Assembly: GCA_003553895.1 (NCBI GenBank)
Contig: PWFM01000197.1
Location: forward strand, 1-16,144
Direction: 5' to 3'
Length of the DNA stretch: 16,144 bases
DNA from: Syntrophomonadaceae bacterium
Lineage (GTDB): Bacteria; Bacillota; Dethiobacteria; DTU022
Of this stretch, positions 1 through 7,868 are shown piece by piece. Under the pieces are notes generated by a model. It was given only the letters and a program-made list of their open reading frames with translations. It was not told where the DNA came from and did not search any database. Position numbers and translations under genes: made by a program. How positions within the stretch are numbered: the stretch's first letter is position 1; each line of letters opens with the position of its first letter.

Positions 1-236
1 AGGCCCGGTTCCACCACAATTTCATCACCGTCTTCAGCTGCTTCGATAGCTCTTTGGATGCTCCTGTAATCGCCGGGAACAGAAATATAGGGATTGTGCA
101 GGAATACTATTGCCAGAATTACAATAGCAACAACTGCCACAGCTCCCACGGCAATTCCGATTACTTTACCCCGGGGAGAAATCTTTTTAGTGTTCTGCTC
201 TATATTTTCGGTTTGTATATTTTCATTGTGCTCCAT
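1..236 (-). CDS. Membrane-anchored beta-helix-type protein, N-terminal part only (runs off the left edge)
   Basis: The first 78 codons are visible. A short polar N-terminus (about residues 1-25) is followed by one hydrophobic segment (about 29-47) and then a region beginning VPGDYRSIQRAIEAAEDGDE. That region is nearly the same as the stretch just after the membrane segment of the next gene upstream (VPDKYATIQEAIDAAEDGDE), which opens a right-handed beta-helix. I infer a paralogue with a cytoplasmic N-terminus, a single anchor and an extracellular beta-helix. Unlike the neighbour it has no N-terminal zinc ribbon. The ATG at 234-236 follows an AAAGGAG-type ribosome binding site at about 248-254. 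It starts 44 bases after the neighbour's stop, so the two are probably co-transcribed. The rest of the protein and its function cannot be seen. Confidence 0.75.
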   Translation of the reverse strand, partial: MEHNENIQTENIEQNTKKISPRGKVIGIAVGAVAVVAIVILAIVFLHNPYISVPGDYRSIQRAIEAAEDGDEIVVEPG

Positions 237-280
237 TATTGCTCATTCTCCTTTCTGTTATCCAATCAGACAAAATCAAG

Positions 281-1627
281 CTATTCTTCTTCAAATATGT
301 CATCGGGTGTATTATTCGTATACACATTGTCATCGGGATCTTCCAGATCAAGCGCCGAATCGCCGGAAACCCAAACAGCGCCACCGCCTTCTTCTCCTTC
401 TGCTTCGTTATTCTCAAAAACATTTCTGAGCAACACCGGCGTAGAATTATAAACAGCCAAACCTCCACCCAGCCGTTCTGAAAGGTTATCTATAAAGGTG
501 TTTTCTTCTATTGTCGGTGAAGAACCTTCCATGTAAAGGCCGGCCCCGGCAAAAGAAGCCAGGTTGTCGGCTATCTCATTGCCGATAATGATCAGGGCAG
601 TGCTCATCGAGTTAACCAGGAAAAAGCCTCCTCCATTGGCTGCCCTGTTGCCTGATATGGTATTGTTTTCAACAACAGGTTCATAATCTTCAATGTATAG
701 TCCGCCGCCTCGCTCGGCGGAATTGTCGGCAATGGTGTTCCCTTCGAGGGTAGGGGTGGAGTTGCCGGCTATTGCCACTCCCCCACCGAGCTGATCAGCA
801 GTGTTTTCCGAGATGATGTTATTAATCATTATCGGAGAAGAATTTGAGTAAATGACTATCCCGCTGCCGTACTCGGAGTTATTGCGCTGGATAATATTAC
901 CTTCGATAAGCGGCGAAGACTCTTCAACATGCAGGCCGCCGCCCCAGAATCCCGAATTTCCGGAAATTGTATTTTCCTGGATCGTGGGTGAAGAATCAAA
1001 AATGGCTATACCGGCCCCCACTTCGGCAGAATTATCTTCGATCACATTTTTCGTTATAAGCGGGGAACTGCCGCCGGATATTAATAACCCGCCTCCACGG
1101 GTGATGGTAAAACCGCTCAAAACAGCTTCTTCGCTTTCACCGCTCCGGAAAGAAACCACCGCTCCTGCATTTCTCCCGTCGATTATGGTCGAATCAACCA
1201 CTTCGGGGTCATCCGGGTCGGTGCTGCGCAGGGTAATATTTTTGCCCCTGAAATCAATGTTCTCCCTGTAAACCCCGATGTCAACAATAATTTCATCTCC
1301 ATCTTCGGCAGCGTCGATCGCTTCCTGGATAGTGGCATATTTGTCCGGCACGGTAACGTCACTGCTGCCCAGGGCAAATATAGCAGATAAGGCTACACCG
1401 ATAACGGCCACTGCGGCCAGGCCGATTATTACAAACTTGAAAGTTTTTCCCGGCGCTCTGGGTTGATCCTGTTTCGCCTTTTCGGCTCCCTCTTCCGGTT
1501 CTTTCGGTTTTTCCGGTGCTGTTTTTTCTTCCTGCTCGGGACTTTCTAAATGTTCTTCACCACAGTAAGGACAAAATCCGTATTCGTTTTCGTCATAATT
1601 CATGCCGCAATTATTGCAATCTATCAT
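281..1627 (-). CDS. Zinc ribbon + membrane anchor + extracellular parallel beta-helix protein
   Basis: A 448-residue protein with three visible parts. Residues 1-24 form a zinc ribbon with two CxxC pairs (C4, C7, C19, C22). Residues 25-62 are an acidic, proline- and lysine-rich linker. Residues 63-86 are a single hydrophobic anchor. From about 92 to 436 comes a right-handed parallel beta-helix: an opening segment with TIQEAIDAAEDGDEIIV, then about nine copies (187-420) of a 24-27-residue rung with the pattern SSPxIxxNxIxxNxAxxGGGLxI. Positively charged residues before the anchor suggest the ribbon is inside the cell and the helix outside. Such rungs occur in pectate-lyase-like and surface-adhesin folds, but no catalytic residues can be named here. 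The ATG at 1625-1627 has a modest AGGGG site. Possible roles are a surface carbohydrate-binding or sensory protein. Function unknown. Confidence 0.85.
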   Translation of the reverse strand: MIDCNNCGMNYDENEYGFCPYCGEEHLESPEQEEKTAPEKPKEPEEGAEKAKQDQPRAPGKTFKFVIIGLAAVAVIGVALSAIFALGSSDVTVPDKYATIQEAIDAAEDGDEIIVDIGVYRENIDFRGKNITLRSTDPDDPEVVDSTIIDGRNAGAVVSFRSGESEEAVLSGFTITRGGGLLISGGSSPLITKNVIEDNSAEVGAGIAIFDSSPTIQENTISGNSGFWGGGLHVEESSPLIEGNIIQRNNSEYGSGIVIYSNSSPIMINNIISENTADQLGGGVAIAGNSTPTLEGNTIADNSAERGGGLYIEDYEPVVENNTISGNRAANGGGFFLVNSMSTALIIIGNEIADNLASFAGAGLYMEGSSPTIEENTFIDNLSERLGGGLAVYNSTPVLLRNVFENNEAEGEEGGGAVWVSGDSALDLEDPDDNVYTNNTPDDIFEEE

Positions 1628-1750
1628 ATAATACCCCTCTCAATAACAATTAAACTGGACTGGCGGGGGTTGCTTGCCTTCCATTTCCACCAGACCAAAG
1701 AATGTTCTACATCGGCCCCTTTTTTCCTGCCACATATCGTCAATGAACAA

Positions 1751-2467
1751 TTAATTATTTGTTAAAGAATTAACAGGCACAATTATTTTACCTCGCTCGG
1801 CTCCCGGCAGGTTTTTTTCTTCCAAAGAGTAGATGTAATGGATTTCTGCGGGCCTTTCCTTAATCGGATAGGCAAAAACAACCACCCCTTGGGAACCGGC
1901 AGGAAGATTATCGAAGCCGGTATAGTCATCAGCCGTCCCAACATATTTAAACTGCGTTATTATCTTTTCGTGCACAGTCCCTTCTTCGGTTATCAATACC
2001 GGTTGTTCATCATTATAGCCGTGGGGAATTTTAAGAAATCCATCTGCAACCTTATTGAGGGTAACAAACAAGGCCAGGTAATAAACATCTTCTTTCTGAA
2101 GCCTGATCACTGAACTTTCAAAGTAAATTCCACCCTCATTGCTTTGCTTTTCATCTCCCGGAGCAGCCTGATCCTCTTTTTTTCCTGAAAAAAAAGAGCC
2201 TGCCTCTTCCGGTAACCGGTCATTAACCAGGTATCTATCTAGAGTAATAACTACTTTACCATCTTCAGAAGCATATTCAGTTAATTCAATTTCAAAGGAC
2301 CCGGTTTTTTCATGATTATCTAAGCCTTCTTCTTTTAGAGCCGGTTCCTGCTTTTCCTCTTCTTTATTATCGGTCGGCCTTTCTTCGGGTCCTGCTGTAT
2401 CATCATCCGCACAGCCGGATATTAAAAAAAGCACCACAACAATTATAAACAACAATAAATATTTCAT
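1751..2467 (-). CDS. Lipoprotein with C-terminal Ig-like (DUF4352-like) domain
   Basis: The protein is 238 residues from the ATG at 2465-2467, which has a GGTGGGGG ribosome binding site seven bases upstream. An in-frame upstream extension exists but lacks a signal sequence and would bury the lipobox. The signal peptide ends in ISGC with the lipidated cysteine at residue 19. Residues 20-56 are a charged Glu/Asp/Lys linker. Residues 57-238 are beta-rich, with the order 'YLALFVTLNK ... NLPAGSQGVVVFAYP ... IHYIYSLE'. That recalls the Ig-like DUF4352 pattern (strand, PGxxxxGxxVF, closing strand). This family match is inference and is weaker than the lipoprotein call. It sits between two other envelope genes on the same strand, 123 bases from the beta-helix gene. 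It is probably an extracytoplasmic, membrane-tethered protein. No enzymatic motif is visible. Confidence 0.75.
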   Translation of the reverse strand: MKYLLLFIIVVVLFLISGCADDDTAGPEERPTDNKEEEKQEPALKEEGLDNHEKTGSFEIELTEYASEDGKVVITLDRYLVNDRLPEEAGSFFSGKKEDQAAPGDEKQSNEGGIYFESSVIRLQKEDVYYLALFVTLNKVADGFLKIPHGYNDEQPVLITEEGTVHEKIITQFKYVGTADDYTGFDNLPAGSQGVVVFAYPIKERPAEIHYIYSLEEKNLPGAERGKIIVPVNSLTNN

Positions 2468-2550
2468 GGCATTCCCCCACCTGCTGCTTGCCGTTTCCGT
2501 CCAAAATACCGACTTTAACAACATTTCATGACAGCCTTTAGCCGTGCTTT

Positions 2551-2580
2551 ATATTAACATGTTCACTCCTGGATAAACAA
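2551..2580 (-). promoter_or_regulatory. Candidate sigma-A-type promoter for the 1751-2467 lipoprotein
   Basis: Read on the minus strand, TTGTTT (2575-2580) is followed after 18 bases by TAATAT (2551-2556), about 85 bases before the start codon. The match is moderate and rests on sequence alone. Confidence 0.3.
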
Positions 2581-2631
2581 GACTAAATATCTGGTTCCCC
2601 GGAGGCACAATACCTGTATCCCTTAAACGTT

Positions 2632-3579
2632 TTAAAGGCCAGAAAGGGAAATTATTACGGGCCGGGCCGGGCCTTCACGGTAAGTAAAACTAATCACCGC
2701 GCCGCTTTCGATTCCTTCGACATTAATTCCTTCGCCAAGGGTAAAGGCCTGTTCGTACTCTATTTCTAAAGAATGGCTGTCAATCTGGCCAATGAAAATC
2801 CCCAGAGTAACCACGCCTTCCGGCGGGCTGTCCACAGCTTCGATAGAATCGATGATCGGGCGATCCCCGGTTTCAGTATAGGTAAAAGCAACCTTCACTC
2901 CGTCAGGAATCTCCTTAAGATCGACCCCTTCCCCAATACTAAAAGCCCGGTTTCTAACCACCTCGATGGACTGGCTGTCAATCTGGCCGACAAATATTCC
3001 TTCGCCATCTATTTCCTGGTTATCGTTAAAATCATCATGATCCGGCTCTTCAATAACTTCGACCGCCAATAAAACCGGCCTGTGCTCCCCCTTTGTGTAG
3101 GAAAAAGCAATTGTAGATCCGTCAATCAAACCTTCTATTGTCGCCTCCCGATCAATGGCAAAAGCCCTGTATTCTCCTTCGCTCTTTATTTCCACAGAGC
3201 GGCTGTCAATCCGGCCCACGTATAATCCCGTCCCCTGAAACACTTCTTCCGCCGGCTCATCAAGGACCTCAATAGACTTCAGCACCGGTCGTTCTTCTTG
3301 TTCTTCATAGGTGAATGAGACCCTGGAGCCGCTTTCAATTTCAGATACATTCAAACCCTCGGCCAGGCCAAAAGCGCCGGGATCGCCTTCGATCTCAATC
3401 TCTACAGACTGGCTGTCTATTTGCCCGACATAGATCCCTTGACCCTGGATGGAGATTTCCTGTTCATCTTTTACTTCGGTGTCGAAATCTTCATCTCCAC
3501 TCCGGCATCCTCCAGTAATCAGCAGGACGACCAGAACAAGAAAAAGCCCCGCAAAGGCAACTCCCATGTTATTACGCAC
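2632..3579 (-). CDS. Lipoprotein with four tandem ~60-70-residue repeats
   Basis: I chose the GTG at 3577-3579 (315 residues) because AAGGGG at 3588-3593 lies eight bases upstream. A GTG at 3586-3588 overlaps that site, and an ATG at 3565-3567 lies too far from it. The hydrophobic signal ends in LLITGGC with a candidate lipidated cysteine at residue 25. After an acidic linker there are four repeats at about 48-106, 118-176, 194-250 and 260-313. Each has the form G(I/L)(Y/F)(V/I)G(Q/R)IDSxSxEI, then AFxLxEGxxVxxI, then (E/D)SGxxVxFTY and RPVxxSIE. The short strands and the G-I-D-S turn suggest a small beta-barrel, perhaps OB-like as in DUF5666-type repeats, but I do not recognise the family. 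Linkers between repeats are acidic and variable, as expected for beads on a string outside the membrane. It is the first gene of the envelope cluster on this strand. Confidence 0.8.
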   Translation of the reverse strand: MRNNMGVAFAGLFLVLVVLLITGGCRSGDEDFDTEVKDEQEISIQGQGIYVGQIDSQSVEIEIEGDPGAFGLAEGLNVSEIESGSRVSFTYEEQEERPVLKSIEVLDEPAEEVFQGTGLYVGRIDSRSVEIKSEGEYRAFAIDREATIEGLIDGSTIAFSYTKGEHRPVLLAVEVIEEPDHDDFNDNQEIDGEGIFVGQIDSQSIEVVRNRAFSIGEGVDLKEIPDGVKVAFTYTETGDRPIIDSIEAVDSPPEGVVTLGIFIGQIDSHSLEIEYEQAFTLGEGINVEGIESGAVISFTYREGPARPVIISLSGL

Positions 3580-3670
3580 AGCCCTCACCCCTTAATCAGT
3601 TATACCTGTTCTCTTAAATGACCACAGGCAGATAAAACTGGTTCCCATAATTTAACCTTACAATATTATT

Positions 3671-3700
3671 TTGCATAAATATACCTGCATCGTTTAAAAT
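3671..3700 (+). promoter_or_regulatory. Weak candidate promoter for the DUF523-DUF1722 gene
   Basis: TTGCAT (3671-3676) and TAAAAT (3695-3700) are separated by 18 bases, 65 bases before the ATG. The -10 box is good and the -35 box is poor. Confidence 0.25.
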
Positions 3701-3765
3701 TAATATAAAGCATAAACAAGATTTTTGCCACACCTGTTTTTATGACAAGGGGGGGGTAACATAAA

Positions 3766-4716
3766 ATGGAAGAAAAAATAAAAGGGGGGATCAGCTCCTG
3801 CCTTCTTGGCAACCGGGTCAGATACGACGGGGGCCATAAAAGAGATCGTTACATAACCGATGTGCTGGCCGAATATTTTCACTTTGTCCCGGTCTGCCCC
3901 GAGGTTGAATGCGGCCTGCCAGTACCCCGGGAAACAATGCATCTGGAGGGATTACCGGAGCAACCACGCCTTGTCACCACTAAAACCAAAGTTGATCAAA
4001 CTGCCAGGATGCAAAAATTCTGTATGGAAAAAGTACGCGAACTGGAGAACGAAAATCTCTGCGCTTTTATATTCAAAAAAGATTCTCCCAGCTCCGGCCT
4101 GCACCGGGTAAAAATCTATGGCGACTCCGGTCAGGCTCAAAAGAAAGGACGGGGGTTATTTGCTTCTGCAGTAGTAAGAAGGTTCCCTCTACTGCCCGTT
4201 GAAGAGGAGGGACGTCTCCACGACGCCAGGCTGCGTGAGAATTTCCTGGAAAGAATCTACTGCTACAATCGCTGGCATTCTTTTTTAAAAAACGGTCCCG
4301 ACTATAAAAAGCTGGTCCAATTCCATACCCGCCATAAGCTGCAGCTGATGTCCCACAGCCCCAAACACCTGGCAAAAATGGGCCGACTGGTGGCCGCCGG
4401 AAAAGAAAGACCCCGTGAAGAGCTCCTGGCGCAATACGAGGCTTTACTGATGGAGGCGATGGCTTTGAAAGCCACTGTCAAGAAAAATGTCAACGTTCTT
4501 CACCACATCATGGGCCATTTTAAAACCTTCCTTACCGCGGATGAAAAAAGGGAGCTCCTGGAAGTGATCGATAATTACGCCCGCTCTATCGTTCCCCTGG
4601 TAGTGCCCCTGACCCTGGTCGGGCATTATGTGCGTAAATATGAAGTTTCATACCTGCAGGATCAGGCTTACCTGGAGCCGCATCCGGCTGAATTGATGCT
4701 CCGCAATCATGTCTAG
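3766..4716 (+). CDS. DUF523-DUF1722 protein (TudS-like iron-sulfur domain fused to YbgA-like domain)
   Basis: The protein has 316 residues, normal for the two-domain fusion. Residues 7-145 are DUF523, the family of the [4Fe-4S] thiouracil desulfurase TudS: SSCLLGNRVRYDGGHK with C12, then VCPEVECGLPVPRE with C44 and C49, then KKDSPSSGLHRVKIY. The last motif reads SPSSG, where TudS-type proteins have SPSCG, so S110 stands where a cluster-ligand cysteine is usually found. C49 could supply the third ligand instead. Residues 186-306 are DUF1722 (YbgA), recognisable from HTRHKLQLMSHSP, LHHIMGHF and VPLTLVGHYVRKY. Likely activity is non-redox desulfuration of a thiolated base or a related small-molecule reaction; the substrate is unknown. 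The ATG follows AAGGGGGGGG with nine bases of spacing. It lies upstream of fakA on the same strand, but a 127-base gap leaves co-transcription open. Confidence 0.85.
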   Translation: MEEKIKGGISSCLLGNRVRYDGGHKRDRYITDVLAEYFHFVPVCPEVECGLPVPRETMHLEGLPEQPRLVTTKTKVDQTARMQKFCMEKVRELENENLCAFIFKKDSPSSGLHRVKIYGDSGQAQKKGRGLFASAVVRRFPLLPVEEEGRLHDARLRENFLERIYCYNRWHSFLKNGPDYKKLVQFHTRHKLQLMSHSPKHLAKMGRLVAAGKERPREELLAQYEALLMEAMALKATVKKNVNVLHHIMGHFKTFLTADEKRELLEVIDNYARSIVPLVVPLTLVGHYVRKYEVSYLQDQAYLEPHPAELMLRNHV

Positions 4717-4843
4717 CTCGGTTATGCAGGGCATATCGCTGCCTGGCAGGTATAGGCGGCATAAATCCAGTGGCATGAGGATGGATTTTATGATATTATT
4801 CTGATTAGTTGTAACCGCTATTAATTAATAGGGGAGTTTATTG

Positions 4844-6559
4844 ATGGGAAACGAAGCCAGTATTCAACAGGATTACCTGTTATCTGTAAATGATTTTAAA
4901 AAAATGATCCTGGGCGCCAGTTACTTTTTCGAACGGGAAAAAGAAAAAATTGATGCTCTCAACGTGTTCCCGGTTCCGGACGGCGATACCGGAACTAATA
5001 TGAGCATGACCCTGGGCGCCGCCGTAAAGGGCTCCATGTCTTACAACGGAAATTCAATCGGCGAATTGTCGGAAATTGTGGCCTCCCATGCATTGATGGG
5101 GGCCCGGGGCAATTCAGGTGTCATTCTTTCCCAAATCCTGCGCGGCATTGCCCACGGCCTGCAGAAAAAAGACAAAATCTCTCCTGGTGAGTTTAGTAAA
5201 GCTTTTCAGTACGCCGTAGTTTATGCTTATAAAGCGGTATCCACCCCTGTGGAGGGGACGATCTTGACTGTGGCCAGAGAAATGGCCCGCGGGATCAGGA
5301 ATGCTGTCCGCCAGGGTGAAAATATGCATAAGAGCATGGAAGAGGCGGTAAAAAGCGGTAAAGCGGCCCTGGAAAAAACTACAGATATGCTTCCCGCCCT
5401 CAAAGAAGCCGGTGTTGTCGACGCCGGGGGCCTTGGTTTACTGGTATTTATCGAAGGATGCCTGTATGCCATGAAGCAGTCCCTGAACGAGCTGCTTTAT
5501 AAAAGCGAAAAAGGCCGATCCGGTAAAGAAGCGGCTTTAGATAAAGGCCCCGCCGGTAAGCCTCTGGCTCACTTCTCACCCGAAACTCTCGACCTTACCT
5601 ACCCTTACTGCACCGAAGTAATTGTCAAGTCGGAAAACGGCGACTTTAACAACCTTGAAAGTGAGCTGGCCGCTTCTGGAGATTCACTGATAGTCGCCGT
5701 CGACAAAAATATGGCCAAGATCCATATCCATACAGCCTCCCCCGGGTTGATCCTGCAAACAGCCCTTAGCTATGGATCTCTGCATAATATCAAGATCGAA
5801 AATATGGAAGAACAAATGGAAGAACAGCGAGAAGAAGCTGTTTCCTCAACCGCAACGGTGGAAACACCGCTTATACTGCCCAATTCAGGACACCGGGAGC
5901 AGGGAGAAGCCGGAGTGATCTCCGTTTCCTTTGGAGAAGGTTTCCGGGAAATCTTTCTCAGCCTGGGCGCAGATGAAATAGTTTTTGGCGGACAGACCAT
6001 GAACCCCAAGGTGGAAGATCTTTTAAACGCCGTTCATAAGCTGCCTCACGAAGCGGCTATCATACTGCCAAACAACAAAAATATTATCATGGTTGCAGAA
6101 CAGGTTAAGGCCCTGGCCGGCAAACACGTGGAAGTGGTTGAAACCAGGACTCTCCCTGAAGGACTGGCCGCCCTGCTATCGTACAACCCCCACCATACAG
6201 TAGAAGAGAACGCCGGCACTATGGCTGAAGTTATGAGCAGGGTAAGAACAGGCCTGGTTACCTATGCCACGAGAGACACCAGCGTTAAAGGAGCGGAAGT
6301 TAAAACAGGCCAGTACCTCGGCCTCCTGGGAGATAAAATTGTATCCGCCGGAGAAGGCTTGAACCAGGCCGCCCTTGAACTGGCAGATGAAATCATCGGA
6401 CCGGACAACGATATAGTATCCATTTTTTACGGGAATGATATTTCCCGCTCCGAAGCTACCCTTGTAGCCAACGCGGTGGCGGAAAAATACCCGGATATGG
6501 AGGTTGAACTGCAATACGGCGGTCAGCCCATTTATTATTACATTTTCTCCGTGGAATAA
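4844..6559 (+). CDS. fakA: Fatty acid kinase subunit A (DhaL-domain, YloV family)
   Basis: The 571-residue protein is full length for FakA, which phosphorylates a fatty acid carried by FakB and so feeds exogenous or recycled fatty acids into phospholipid synthesis in Bacillota. The DhaL (DAK2) ATP-binding domain spans about 15-215, with NVFPVPDGDTGTNM (metal-binding aspartates D46 and D48), HALMGARGNSGVILSQ and VDAGGLG at 192-198. A middle domain starts at TYPYCTEVI (252-260) and includes KIHIHT (292-297). The C-terminal domain from about 355 carries GGQTMNP and PNNKNI (409-414). I chose ATG at 4844 over the TTG just before it because GGGGAG at 4831-4836 is then seven bases away. The usual neighbours (rpmB, the asp23-like yloU) and a fakB/degV gene are absent here. 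It ends one base from the convergent zur gene. Confidence 0.92.
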   Translation: MGNEASIQQDYLLSVNDFKKMILGASYFFEREKEKIDALNVFPVPDGDTGTNMSMTLGAAVKGSMSYNGNSIGELSEIVASHALMGARGNSGVILSQILRGIAHGLQKKDKISPGEFSKAFQYAVVYAYKAVSTPVEGTILTVAREMARGIRNAVRQGENMHKSMEEAVKSGKAALEKTTDMLPALKEAGVVDAGGLGLLVFIEGCLYAMKQSLNELLYKSEKGRSGKEAALDKGPAGKPLAHFSPETLDLTYPYCTEVIVKSENGDFNNLESELAASGDSLIVAVDKNMAKIHIHTASPGLILQTALSYGSLHNIKIENMEEQMEEQREEAVSSTATVETPLILPNSGHREQGEAGVISVSFGEGFREIFLSLGADEIVFGGQTMNPKVEDLLNAVHKLPHEAAIILPNNKNIIMVAEQVKALAGKHVEVVETRTLPEGLAALLSYNPHHTVEENAGTMAEVMSRVRTGLVTYATRDTSVKGAEVKTGQYLGLLGDKIVSAGEGLNQAALELADEIIGPDNDIVSIFYGNDISRSEATLVANAVAEKYPDMEVELQYGGQPIYYYIFSVE

Positions 6560-6560
6560 C

Positions 6561-6995
6561 TTACCCCGCCAGGCAATCCGGGCAGTAACCGTAAACTTCG
6601 AGGGTATGTTCCTCAATCTCAAAACGGGTCACTTCTTCTATCTCATCGGCTATTGACTTAAAATTACAGCTGCCAAATTCAGATATATCCCCGCATCCCT
6701 TGCAAACCAGGTGGTGATGATGATCACCGGGCCGGTTCGGTTCATAGCGGATCTGACTGTTTTTCAAAACCAGGGCTCGCAGGATCCCGAGGTATACCAG
6801 GAGGTCTACAGTCCGATAAACAGTAGCCATGCCGATGCCGGGGCAACTGGAACGAAGCCCCCCATAGATCCCCTGCACGTCGGGATGCCCTTTTTCCCTG
6901 GCCATATAATCTAGAATTGCCAGGCGCGGCCCGGTCAACTTATACCCCCTCCGGCGCAATATTGCTTTAGATTGTTCCAGAAACTTATTATTCAT
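6561..6995 (-). CDS. zur: Fur-family zinc uptake regulator
   Basis: The 144-residue protein runs from the ATG at 6993-6995, which has GGAAGAGG about seven bases upstream; a longer in-frame reading lacks support. The winged-helix DNA-binding half (about 1-85) contains KLTGPRLAIL and the recognition-helix motif MATVYRTVDLL (56-66). The metal-binding half has DHHHHLVCKGCG (H92-H95, C98, C101) and GYCPDC (C138, C141), the structural CxxC...CxxC zinc site of the family. The family also includes Fur, PerR and Mur. I call it Zur because it is the last gene of a ZnuACB operon, 60 bases after znuB. With zinc bound it should repress that operon, probably at the palindrome 9785-9799. Being inside the operon it controls, it is likely autoregulated. 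The stop lies one base from the fakA stop. Confidence 0.88.
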   Translation of the reverse strand: MNNKFLEQSKAILRRRGYKLTGPRLAILDYMAREKGHPDVQGIYGGLRSSCPGIGMATVYRTVDLLVYLGILRALVLKNSQIRYEPNRPGDHHHHLVCKGCGDISEFGSCNFKSIADEIEEVTRFEIEEHTLEVYGYCPDCLAG

Positions 6996-7055
6996 TGAGA
7001 AACCTCTTCCAAATGACCTTTTCCCCATGCCCAAATTCCTTCCACACATTATTTT

Positions 7056-7868
7056 TTAGAAGTGTTTTTCCATGATATATTTGCCGGCTACAGTAAGGGC
7101 AAATAATGCTGCCAGGATCAGAACAATGGCCGCCCCCGGCGGTACCGGATAATAGTAGGAAATGAAAAGACCGCCCAAACTACCGGCTAAACCAAAAACC
7201 AGCGAATAGGCAAGCATACTGCGATAATTGCTGCTAAGCCTGTAGGCTGTTGCGCCCGGAATAACAATCAGGGCCGCCACCAGGACTACACCGACAAGCT
7301 GTATAGAAACCATTACCGTCAGGCCTATTGCCGCTAAAAGCCCCATGTAGAGAGGGCCGACCGGAAGCCCCCCCGCTACAGCCATTTCTTCGTCAAAACA
7401 GATGGCCAGCAGTTCTTTAAAAAAAAGAACAACAAAAATCATAATCGCCACCAGGGCTGCAGCCATCACCTGTAAATCCCCCCTGGAAACGGCAAGGATG
7501 TTTCCGAAAAGCAGGGAGAATAGTTCCGGGTAATAACCTTTGAAAGTACTAATCAGGGCAATGCCCAAAGCCATACCGGAAGCATAAAAAATACCGATAA
7601 CCGTGTCTTCGCTGATCTTGCCCAGACGGCTGATATGACCGGTGCTCATGGCTGTGCCCACGGCAAAGATGCCGCCGGTAAATACAGGATCAAGTCCCGC
7701 TGCCAGGCCAATAGCAATTCCCCCCAGGGCCGTATGCGATATACCCGCCCCCAGGAAAGACAACCTTTTCAACACGACGAAAAAGGATATGGTCGGGCAA
7801 AGGACTCCCACCAGGAGGGCCGCCAGAAAGGCTCTTTGCATGAAACCGTAAGCAAATATTTCGCTCAA
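7056..7868 (-). CDS. znuB: Zinc ABC transporter permease
   Basis: An integral membrane protein of 270 residues, the usual length for ABC-3-family metal permeases, with about eight or nine hydrophobic segments. Family features include FVVLKRLSFLGAGISHTALG near the N-terminus, the GNILAVS region and VGVVLVAALIVIPGATA near residue 200. It should form the membrane channel of the ZnuABC importer. I place the start at the TTG 7866-7868, which overlaps the znuC stop as TTGA and has GAGAGGTG about eight bases upstream. A GTG at 7875-7877 would put the ribosome binding site directly against the start. The overlap suggests translational coupling with znuC. Manganese or iron permeases of the same family cannot be excluded from sequence alone, but the linked substrate-binding protein and regulator favour zinc. 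Confidence 0.9.
   Translation of the reverse strand: MSEIFAYGFMQRAFLAALLVGVLCPTISFFVVLKRLSFLGAGISHTALGGIAIGLAAGLDPVFTGGIFAVGTAMSTGHISRLGKISEDTVIGIFYASGMALGIALISTFKGYYPELFSLLFGNILAVSRGDLQVMAAALVAIMIFVVLFFKELLAICFDEEMAVAGGLPVGPLYMGLLAAIGLTVMVSIQLVGVVLVAALIVIPGATAYRLSSNYRSMLAYSLVFGLAGSLGGLFISYYYPVPPGAAIVLILAALFALTVAGKYIMEKHF

Noticed and set aside
852..1271. 139-codon open frame on the plus strand
   Set aside because: It is the complement of the repetitive beta-helix gene; the composition follows the repeat's reverse, with no ribosome binding site or recognisable domain.
2468..2524. Longer N-terminus for the 238-residue lipoprotein
   Set aside because: The extension places a polar stretch before the signal peptide and lacks a ribosome binding site, while the ATG at 2467 has a strong one.
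6996..7049. Longer N-terminus for Zur
   Set aside because: The extra residues are not family-like and overlap the GGAAGAGG site that serves the ATG at 6995.
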